A stretch of 64,000 nt of DNA from QGON01 sp963691905 (GTDB taxonomy: Bacteria > Pseudomonadota > Gammaproteobacteria > Chromatiales > Chromatiaceae): NCBI GenBank assembly GCA_963691905.1, contig OY829894.1, positions 1,798,001 to 1,862,000 on the forward strand, given 5' to 3'. Shown here piece by piece: positions 51,525-57,572 of this stretch. Each line of letters opens with the position of its first letter. The first letter of the stretch is position 1. The notes beneath the pieces are model-generated. The model saw only the letters and a list, made by a program, of their open reading frames with translations, made no database searches and was not told the DNA's origin. Made by a program: the position numbers and the translations under genes.

Positions 51525-51564
51525 CTCACCCCTGAAACAATTTTGACCCGACGTGGCCTAAACA

Positions 51565-51741
51565 ATGCTCTATTTAAGTGAAGTAATGATTCAGAATCCT
51601 GACCTCGAAACTTTTGAACAGCTTCAGACCGTTGTCAAAGAGCACTCAAAAAGAGAGATGTTTTTCCGCATTGACGTAAAGCCGCCCTATCCGGACACAC
51701 CGGAGAACTGGGAAGACCGACTTGAAGCCAGCTTTACCTAG
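51565..51741 (+). CDS. small protein, 58 aa, unknown function
   Basis: An open frame from ATG 51565 to TAG 51739-51741 encodes 58 residues, beginning MLYLSEVMIQNPDLETFEQL and ending EDRLEASFT. It is rich in Glu, Pro and aromatic residues and has no cysteine, signal peptide or membrane segment. Its composition looks like real protein rather than random translation. It follows a TATAAT box and precedes a gene that starts 68 bases later. No obvious ribosome-binding site is present. It is not recognised. Confidence 0.45.
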   Translation: MLYLSEVMIQNPDLETFEQLQTVVKEHSKREMFFRIDVKPPYPDTPENWEDRLEASFT

Positions 51742-51808
51742 GGCCGGTTAACACTATGCAGATACCCACCGACAGGCCCTAATACTTGCCACACAACGAG
51801 AAGTACCC

Positions 51809-52519
51809 GTGAAATATCTCGAATCAGAAACCTTCATCGGTGATGCGGAATGTTCAGATGATGCCGTCAAACCGACCCAGCAGCTTGAGGAACGACTCAA
51901 AAAGCTGCTTGGAGAGATCAACGCACTTCCAAATGACGTCACTGTCGAGCAACGCATCAAGCCCCTCCTTGAAAGCGGCTATATCATGCTCGATCTTGAC
52001 CGTTTGGACGAAGCCTGGGAGATAACCCGCCCCACACTTGACCAGGCCATCTCAGCCGGACTGTGGCTACAGGCGGTCGAAGCCTGCGACATTCTCTACC
52101 AGACTGGCAATGACGAAGCCCTCAGAGCGCTGGCCCACGGCATCTGGCTCGGCGTCACCTTCCCCATCGAACCTGGGCTTAGCGTCGCCATGCTGCAACA
52201 CCTCATCGACGAAACACCGGACAATTCCGATGGCGCGGCTGTTGCTGCCGCCACTGCCGGCTATATTGCCGACATGCGCTCCGAGGGGCCGGAAAGGGAG
52301 GAATTGAAGTTTTTCACCAACCAGTTGATGGGCCAGGTTGCCCGCCGCCACAGTCAGGTCGAGGAGCAGGAGATCTTCGACTTCTGGGTGGAGCGCATGG
52401 AACTGGATGACCCGTCCAAGTTTTTACCCCGACTGGCCCAGGTGCTGGACATCGTCAACGAGAACGGCTGGTGGTTCGATCGCGATGAACTGAGAGACAG
52501 GATCCCAGCGGATCAGTAA
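51809..52519 (+). CDS. helical cytosolic protein, unknown function
   Basis: A 236-residue acidic protein starting at GTG 51809 (MKYLESETFIGDAECSDDAV). Residues 30-220 are predicted all-helical, with repeated patterns such as GYIMLDLDRLDEAWEITRPTLDQAI and WLQAVEACDILYQTGNDEALRALAHGIWLG. These resemble tetratricopeptide-type helical pairs, though no consensus repeat can be claimed. There is no signal peptide. Its stop is 17 bases before the Cas6-like gene, so it is cotranscribed with it. A scaffold or binding role is only a guess. Confidence 0.65.
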   Translation: MKYLESETFIGDAECSDDAVKPTQQLEERLKKLLGEINALPNDVTVEQRIKPLLESGYIMLDLDRLDEAWEITRPTLDQAISAGLWLQAVEACDILYQTGNDEALRALAHGIWLGVTFPIEPGLSVAMLQHLIDETPDNSDGAAVAAATAGYIADMRSEGPEREELKFFTNQLMGQVARRHSQVEEQEIFDFWVERMELDDPSKFLPRLAQVLDIVNENGWWFDRDELRDRIPADQ

Positions 52520-52536
52520 TTCAAGAGTTATCCATC

Positions 52537-53196
52537 ATGCACTGGCAAGAAGAAATCGATGAAACCGCCTACATCGTTCCCGACGATGTAATGGACCTTG
52601 CCTACCAGATAAAATGCCGGACACTGCCGGTCGACCACGCCTGGCCGCTGGCTGCAGCGATACATCAGGCACTGCCCTGGTTTGCAGAAGAGCCGTTGGC
52701 AGGATTACACCTCATATACGGCGCCGACTCCGGCAATGGCTGGGAGCGCCCCCGGGATGCCGCTGATATCCTCTATCTCTCACGCCGCACCCGCCTTGTC
52801 CTGCGCCTGCCCAAACACCGCCTCCCCGACGCCGAGACCCTCACAGGACAGACACTGGAGGTAGCGGACAATCTACTGGAGATCGGCAAGGGCACACCCC
52901 GGCTGCTCGGCATGACCACCACCCTCTACTCCCGCTTCGTCGTGGATGAAACGGACGGCGATGAGGATCAGTTCATTTCAGCTGCAGTCGAAGGCCTGCA
53001 CGCCCTTAATCTGCGCTTCAAGAAAGTACTCAGCGGCAGGCGCTTTGCCTTCTCCACACCTGAAGGCGAGATTTCGACACGGAGCTTGATGGTAGCCGGT
53101 CTGCCCCTCGATGACGCAGTGAAGTTACAAGAGAAGGGTCTCGGTTCCCTCCGAAATCGCGGATTCGGCTTGTTCGTTCCCCAAAAGTCTGTTTAA
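52537..53196 (+). CDS. solitary Cas6-like RAMP protein (Cmx6-like)
   Basis: A 219-residue protein that I recognise as resembling the Cas6/Cmx6 family, the CRISPR repeat-processing endoribonuclease of some type I systems. Features are VDHAWPLAAAIHQALPWF with a candidate catalytic histidine (His43), the GLHLIYGADSGNGWERP block, LSRRTRLVLRLPKHR, and the C-terminal glycine-rich loop GLGSLRNRGFGLF (residues 201-213) that defines RAMP folds. No CRISPR array and no cas1, cas2, cas3, cas5 or cas7 gene is present in the window. It lies between an unknown helical protein and a DsrC paralogue, so a role outside immunity is likely. Confidence 0.75.
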   Translation: MHWQEEIDETAYIVPDDVMDLAYQIKCRTLPVDHAWPLAAAIHQALPWFAEEPLAGLHLIYGADSGNGWERPRDAADILYLSRRTRLVLRLPKHRLPDAETLTGQTLEVADNLLEIGKGTPRLLGMTTTLYSRFVVDETDGDEDQFISAAVEGLHALNLRFKKVLSGRRFAFSTPEGEISTRSLMVAGLPLDDAVKLQEKGLGSLRNRGFGLFVPQKSV

Positions 53197-53275
53197 TATA
53201 TAGCGTTTTAATGATTTTCATGATTGGCGGGTGTACGCAAATCATCCGTCACAAATGCACACGAAGGAGAAATCA

Positions 53276-53620
53276 ATGTCGTACGAAGTTAATGGTGCAA
53301 CCGTCGAGGCCGACGATCACGGTTACCTGGTCAACACAGCCGACTGGAACGAGGATGTCGCCAAAGCCATCGCTGCTGCCGAGGGTGTTGAACTGACCGA
53401 GAAGGGTTGGGATATCGTCAACTACCTGCGTGATGAGTACATCAACAACAACGGCAACCAGCCCAATGAACGAAACATGGTCAAGCACTTCAAGAAAGTC
53501 TGGACCGATCTCCCAAAGATGGACACCAAGGCGCTCTACAATGAGTTCCCCACCGGCCCCGCAAAGCAGGCAGGTAAGATTGCCGGCACGCCCGAGACCA
53601 AACGTAAAGGCGGATATTGA
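53276..53620 (+). CDS. DsrC-family protein lacking both redox cysteines
   Basis: A 114-residue paralogue of DsrC, recognisable from MSYEVNGATVEADDHGYLVNTADWNEDVAKAIA-type N-terminus and ELTEKGWDIVNYLRDEYI. The C-terminal arm is altered. The position of the first redox cysteine is Gly100 (GPAKQAGKIAG), and the end reads TKRKGGY instead of a penultimate cysteine. The protein has no cysteine, so it cannot carry sulfur. Cysteine-less DsrC relatives have been described as putative regulatory proteins. The ATG has AGGAGA upstream. It ends the rightward set that begins at 51565. Confidence 0.88.
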   Translation: MSYEVNGATVEADDHGYLVNTADWNEDVAKAIAAAEGVELTEKGWDIVNYLRDEYINNNGNQPNERNMVKHFKKVWTDLPKMDTKALYNEFPTGPAKQAGKIAGTPETKRKGGY

Positions 53621-53632
53621 TTTGTAAAAAAT

Positions 53633-53700
53633 AGGTTAAAGGTCAAAGGTTTCGACTGGAACACATCTGTTCCAACGGCGCGCCTTTAACCTTTAACCTT
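53633..53700. terminator. bidirectional hairpin between convergent genes
   Basis: Bases 53633-53649 and 53683-53700 form an inverted repeat of about 17 bases with one mismatch, built from AGGTTAA units. Inside it is a smaller perfect hairpin, GGAACA-CATC-TGTTCC (53658-53673). It fills the gap between the DsrC-like gene and the leftward receiver-like gene and could end transcripts from both sides. Confidence 0.6.
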
Positions 53701-53718
53701 CAATAGGTTAGTTCCCCG

Positions 53719-54093
53719 TTACAACGCCTCCAAAACCGCCTCCACATCCGACTCCCGAACAGGAAAAGCGCAAGCTCCAAACAGTGGATAGCGCTGCTGC
53801 ACCTTGTCGAGCCGGTATTGGTGGCTGGGATCGTATAGAACGATGACCCGGCTATCAGGACTGTATTTCTGCAGGGTCGCCACCAGCGATTCCAGATTAC
53901 TCATCCTGTCACGGAATTCCGCATCGAAATTGAACTCAGTGACTACCACTTCTGGCGTGTGTACTTTTAGCCAGGCCTGCGCCTTTCGCACCGAATTGAC
54001 TGTCTCGACCTGATAGCCGTGACGTTGATAGAGCGACGTAAAGTTGAGATAACCACCAAACTCCACCACCGCAAGTAATTCCCGATCTTTCAT
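53719..54093 (-). CDS. degenerate response-regulator receiver-like protein
   Basis: A 124-residue protein with the alternating beta/alpha pattern of a receiver domain and nothing else. In the beta-3 segment, PEVVVTEFNFD, the usual phosphoacceptor aspartate appears to be Glu53. The N-terminal acidic pair is missing (LLAVVEFGG), and the conserved lysine near the end is not found (AFPVRES). It is therefore probably a phosphorylation-independent relative, or locked in the active-like state. It is divergent from the small gene at 54163. The receiver assignment is from pattern, not a search. Confidence 0.55.
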   Translation of the reverse strand: MKDRELLAVVEFGGYLNFTSLYQRHGYQVETVNSVRKAQAWLKVHTPEVVVTEFNFDAEFRDRMSNLESLVATLQKYSPDSRVIVLYDPSHQYRLDKVQQRYPLFGACAFPVRESDVEAVLEAL

Positions 54094-54162
54094 GTGCTTG
54101 ATTTTGTCACCTTAGGAAACGAAGATTCAGACCGAAGTTTAACTGCCAAGGCGAGTTTGTTC

Positions 54163-54480
54163 ATGCTACTTAATCTGATTATTGGTGAATATTCCATGGA
54201 AATGGAGATCCAGGAGAACTACCTGGAGACGATGACTGATTCCTTCGACAAAATGGACCAGGACATGAGTCGGGGTGTGCAACTCGGTCAGCAGTGGCTG
54301 GAAAAACCCACTCAGCTCCAGTGTTGCCAGGTCGCAGCGGACAAACTGCTGTCTGCGATTGAAAACCACAATGAAACCCTGGCGATGTTGACGGGGGGGT
54401 ATATCGTTTCACACCTTTCCGGCATCAAGCAGATCAAGATCAACACCAGCGGCGAACCGGCGGAGACTGAATTCCACTAG
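54163..54480 (+). CDS. small helical protein, unknown function
   Basis: About 105 residues, not recognised. It is acidic and helical at the N-terminus (MEMEIQENYLETMTDSFDKMDQDMSRG) with a Cys-Cys pair (LQCCQVAADKLL). I place the start at ATG 54163, where AAGGCGAG lies about eight bases upstream. ATG 54196 is an alternative, and the frame opens at a GTG (54094) that would abut the divergent gene. Two REP-like palindromes follow the stop codon. Confidence 0.55.
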   Translation: MLLNLIIGEYSMEMEIQENYLETMTDSFDKMDQDMSRGVQLGQQWLEKPTQLQCCQVAADKLLSAIENHNETLAMLTGGYIVSHLSGIKQIKINTSGEPAETEFH

Positions 54481-54498
54481 AGAGCTTACAGTCCGTAG

Positions 54499-54524
54499 GC
54501 CTGATCAAGCACAGCGGATCAGGC
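54499..54524 (+). repeat. REP-like palindrome (copy 3)
   Basis: A 26-base palindrome with core TCAAGCACAGCGGA and an eight-base perfect outer stem (GCCTGATC / GATCAGGC). With the inverted copy 28 bases downstream it forms a doublet between two convergent genes. Confidence 0.8.
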
Positions 54525-54552
54525 AATGGGTTCGGAGCAACTATTGAGGTTC

Positions 54553-54578
54553 GCCGGTTCCGCTACGCTTGAACCGGC
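54553..54578 (-). repeat. REP-like palindrome (copy 4, inverted)
   Basis: The second member of the doublet, in opposite orientation: the minus strand carries core TCAAGCGTAGCGGA inside a GCCGGTTC / GAACCGGC stem. The paired arrangement resembles the BIME organisation of enterobacterial REPs, although sequence and origin differ. Confidence 0.8.
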
Positions 54579-54594
54579 CTGCATCTCTGTTCTC

Positions 54595-55638
54595 TCATAG
54601 TTTATTCTGCTCGACCAATACCGCCATCGGCTGGGCGGACTCAGTACCATGTTTGTCAAAAAGATTGAGCAGACGTGTTCCCAGATGCGCCCAGTGCTGT
54701 TCCCCACTGGCGGCTATACGCGTCAATCTTGACAGATCCCCGGTTGCGACCCATCTATCATAAGCTTTGATCAAGCTGGGAAAGATGGTCTTGCGCATCC
54801 CCCCGAGGCTGCCAACATAGAAGTGCAGTGAGGCAGCATCCGCCTTTTTCACAAGCGCCGGGAGGGTCACAAGACAGTCGGCCCAGTGATCTCTCACGGC
54901 ACGGGCCATCAACTCCGCCGGGGTGTGGATCACAGACATCACCATCTCATTCCAGGCATCGCCAACCACCCTGCCAACCCGATACTCACCCTGCTCATGC
55001 AACAGCACAGCGTTCAGCTCATTCTCAACCATGGCATCGAGTGAAACATCCAGTGCATCCTCGAAATCGTAACAGGCAAAGGCCCGCCCCAACGCATTTT
55101 CAGGCCGGCGCCAACGCCAGCTCTCCAACTTCTCCCACAACAGCCGCCGGAAAGACTCGCGGCGGATATAGATTCGGTCACCCTGAGTCATGGCCGCCGG
55201 CGCCGCCAGATCCCGGGCCAGTTCCCGGCCCGCCACCAATACGGAGACTGCCCCCGGCTCCTCCCTGCGTTCCAGGTGACCAAGAAAAAACAGCGGCTTG
55301 TTTTTGACCCCATAGCCGGCACTGTAAACCAATCCCAGAGGTTCCAGCGCCTGATTGATCTCCTCCACCGCAAAGGGATCGAAAATCCGCCCACCCAGGG
55401 ACAGATCGGTAAAAGCCACATCATCGAGTTCACCCCAGAGGGCCTCCCGCTCGCTCAGCCAATCTCCAATCTCGGCTTTCGGCAGCTGGACATCGTAGGC
55501 CAACCCCTTCTCCCAACGGTAGAACTCCCGCATCTTCATAAGATAGGTGCACAGGCCGTACTCCGCACCGTGACGGGCATCGGAGATATGGCAGTTGGTC
55601 TGCACCGCAGCAGTAAACTGTTGCAAAGAATCACGCAT
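54595..55638 (-). CDS. conserved-looking protein, unknown function
   Basis: A 347-residue soluble protein that I do not recognise. The N-terminus contains a distinctive Cys/His-rich block, NCHISDARHGAEYGLCTYLMKMREFYRWEKG (residues 15-45). This could form a metal or substrate site. The remainder mixes helical stretches with a Trp-rich segment (LLWEKLESWRWRRPEN) and lacks known motifs. There is no signal peptide. It is divergent from the 206-aa gene that precedes moxR, so it may share regulation with the MoxR/VWA unit. Confidence 0.65.
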   Translation of the reverse strand: MRDSLQQFTAAVQTNCHISDARHGAEYGLCTYLMKMREFYRWEKGLAYDVQLPKAEIGDWLSEREALWGELDDVAFTDLSLGGRIFDPFAVEEINQALEPLGLVYSAGYGVKNKPLFFLGHLERREEPGAVSVLVAGRELARDLAAPAAMTQGDRIYIRRESFRRLLWEKLESWRWRRPENALGRAFACYDFEDALDVSLDAMVENELNAVLLHEQGEYRVGRVVGDAWNEMVMSVIHTPAELMARAVRDHWADCLVTLPALVKKADAASLHFYVGSLGGMRKTIFPSLIKAYDRWVATGDLSRLTRIAASGEQHWAHLGTRLLNLFDKHGTESAQPMAVLVEQNKL

Positions 55639-55743
55639 AAATCTGGCCGTTGAAATTCACCATTTTCCCAGTAAAATAATTGGGTATTCGTTGAAGGTAG
55701 CACGCCCACCGAACGCATCCAAGTCGGAATATCCCGCGAAAAA

Positions 55744-56364
55744 GTGCCTTATCTCACCGCCACACAGGCAGTTGAGATGTGGACGCGTGCAATTACAGGA
55801 GAGACCATCTTGGGCATCCGCATCAAAAGCCAGTGGCACCGCGAGGAGACCGACCGTTCTCCCAAAGAGATCGGCGGCGCCATCGCCTTCATCGCCTGGA
55901 GGATCGCCCTCGATAAAGCGATCACCCTCCACGGTGAAGACTATGTTTACCATAATGACCAACAGCGCCTCGGCGTCATCGCAGAGTACCTGGCGTTCGA
56001 GACACAGATCGCAGACCGCATCGTTTACGAACAGATGAAACCGGAAGAGCGCCAGGAACTGGTAGCCGAACTGGTACTGAAACTGGCTAATCACTATCAG
56101 GACAATGCACGAGAGATGGTAGGTCCAGGCGATCACGCCGACCAGTTCATCAAGCTGTTCAACCAGCGTTCCGGCGAATATGCCGAATTCAAACTCACCG
56201 ACGACGGCCCCAGCTATCCTTTCTTCCGCCATCTCGGCTTCGAGATCCAACAGGTTATGGGCGGGGAGCAGGAGAATCACTGGGTCATCGATCAGGTGAT
56301 GGATAGAGATGCGCCTGACGTCTACAAACAGCTGTCCCGTGCAGTCAAAAACCTCTTTTATTAG
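55744..56364 (+). CDS. unknown protein preceding moxR
   Basis: A 206-residue protein from GTG 55744, helical and acidic, without recognised motif. Notable segments are RSPKEIGGAIAFIAWRIALDKAITLHGEDYVYHN and GEYAEFKLTDDGPSYPFFRHLGFEI. The frame stays open and protein-like for 23 codons upstream (EGSTPTERIQVGISREK) but contains no ATG, GTG or TTG there. The true start is thus uncertain. It ends eight bases before moxR, so the two are one transcript; a role as partner or substrate adaptor of the MoxR/VWA pair is inference. Confidence 0.6.
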   Translation: MPYLTATQAVEMWTRAITGETILGIRIKSQWHREETDRSPKEIGGAIAFIAWRIALDKAITLHGEDYVYHNDQQRLGVIAEYLAFETQIADRIVYEQMKPEERQELVAELVLKLANHYQDNAREMVGPGDHADQFIKLFNQRSGEYAEFKLTDDGPSYPFFRHLGFEIQQVMGGEQENHWVIDQVMDRDAPDVYKQLSRAVKNLFY

Positions 56365-56372
56365 GATTCAAA

Positions 56373-57416
56373 ATGCGTCCCACACAGTTGTTGACCATTC
56401 TTGAGCAGGAGTTCACCAGCACCCGTTTCGGGCACCACACCCCGGTCATGCTCTGGGGACCACCCGGCGTCGGTAAGTCCGATATGGTGCGACAGGTGGG
56501 CGAAAGCCACTCTGTGCCGGTGATCGATATCCGCCTCTCCCAGATGGAACCCAGCGATCTGCGCGGCATCCCTTTCCGGGTGGAGAGCCGGGTCGACTGG
56601 GCGATCCCCTCGATCCTACCGGATGCGACGCGTCACGGGGAGGCGGGCATCCTCTTTCTGGACGAGATCACCTCTGCCCCACCTACCGTCTCCGCCGCCG
56701 CCTATCAATTGATCCTCGACCGCCGGTTAGGGGAGTACCAGGTGCCCGATGGCTGGGCCATCTTCGCTGCCGGCAACCGCCAGGGCGACCGGGGCGTCAC
56801 CTACAGCATGCCTGCGCCGCTGGCCAACCGCTTCTCTCACTTCGAGGTGGAGGTAAATCTCGACGACTGGGTCGCCTGGGCCTATCGCAACAACATCGAT
56901 GAGCGGGTCATCGCCTTCCTGCGCTTTCGCCCGGAACTGCTGTTCGACTTCGACCCGGCCCACAACCCGGTGGCCTTCCCCTCCCCCCGTTCCTGGGAGT
57001 TCGCCCACCGGGGACTGCACAAATTCGACAACCACCCCAGCTTGCTGCAGGGGGCGTTGCAGGCCTGTATCGGTCCCGCTGCGGGCATAGAGTTGAAGGC
57101 ATTCGTGGACAGTCTCGACAAGATGCCTGACCTCGATGCAATCCTTGCTGGTGAAGATGTCCCGGTACCCACCGAGATCGACCTGCAGTACGCCGTCGCC
57201 GCTGCCTTGGTGGGACGCGCCATCCGCGCCCAGGAGGGAGACGACCGCAAGGAGATTCATGGCCGTATTCTCGACTATGCCGGACGTTTCCCACAGCGCG
57301 AGATGGGGGTGATGCTGGTCTCAGACATGCATCGCGCCCTCGGTAACGAACTCTTCGAGGTGCCGCAGTTTTCCACCTGGGCGCAGGCAATCTCTGATGT
57401 GATGTTGTTTGAATAA
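56373..57416 (+). CDS. MoxR-family AAA+ ATPase
   Basis: A 347-residue ATPase of the MoxR/RavA group, which with VWA-domain partners remodels or activates metal enzymes such as methanol dehydrogenase, RuBisCO (CbbQO) or nitric oxide reductase (NorQD). Walker A is GPPGVGKS (29-36), Walker B ILFLDE (93-98), and sensor 1 is AAGNR with Asn135. An arginine finger is likely in PLANRFSHFEV. AGGA precedes the ATG. A VWA-type gene follows after a repeat-filled gap. Confidence 0.9.
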   Translation: MRPTQLLTILEQEFTSTRFGHHTPVMLWGPPGVGKSDMVRQVGESHSVPVIDIRLSQMEPSDLRGIPFRVESRVDWAIPSILPDATRHGEAGILFLDEITSAPPTVSAAAYQLILDRRLGEYQVPDGWAIFAAGNRQGDRGVTYSMPAPLANRFSHFEVEVNLDDWVAWAYRNNIDERVIAFLRFRPELLFDFDPAHNPVAFPSPRSWEFAHRGLHKFDNHPSLLQGALQACIGPAAGIELKAFVDSLDKMPDLDAILAGEDVPVPTEIDLQYAVAAALVGRAIRAQEGDDRKEIHGRILDYAGRFPQREMGVMLVSDMHRALGNELFEVPQFSTWAQAISDVMLFE

Positions 57417-57422
57417 TTATTA

Positions 57423-57559
57423 CCACAAAGGGCACAAAGGTAGAATTTTGCCGACCTATCCGTGCCGAGCAAGGTAGGTTGGATTAGCGAAGCGTAATCC
57501 AACAACCCTTTTTCTCGGGTTACGCTTAGCTAACCCGACCTACTTTACGTCCTTTGTGG
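57423..57559. repeat. nested palindromic intergenic element
   Basis: The gap between moxR and the VWA gene holds palindromes within palindromes. The outer arms CCACAAAGG (57423-57431) and CCTTTGTGG (57551-57559) are exact inverted repeats. Inside, 57478-57503 is a palindrome with arms GTTGGATTA / TAATCCAAC, and 57516-57537 is another with arms CGGGTTA / TAACCCG. Total length is 137 bases. It looks like two repeat families inserted one within another. Confidence 0.75.
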
Positions 57560-57572
57560 CTAAACAGGGCTT

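Larger units (their letters stand above)
51060..51564. other. divergent regulatory region upstream of dsrA
   Basis: A 505-base gap between dsrA (leftward) and a 58-aa ORF (rightward). The part from about 51300 to 51540 is the most AT-rich stretch I noticed in the window. It contains an 18-bp palindrome (51272-51289), a possible rightward promoter (51496-51524), and a weak leftward candidate TTGTTA-17-TAGGTA at about 51309-51337. Near 51176-51201 a short repeat-like palindrome occurs (GCAGGT...ACCTGC). No RNA gene was recognised. Confidence 0.5.
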
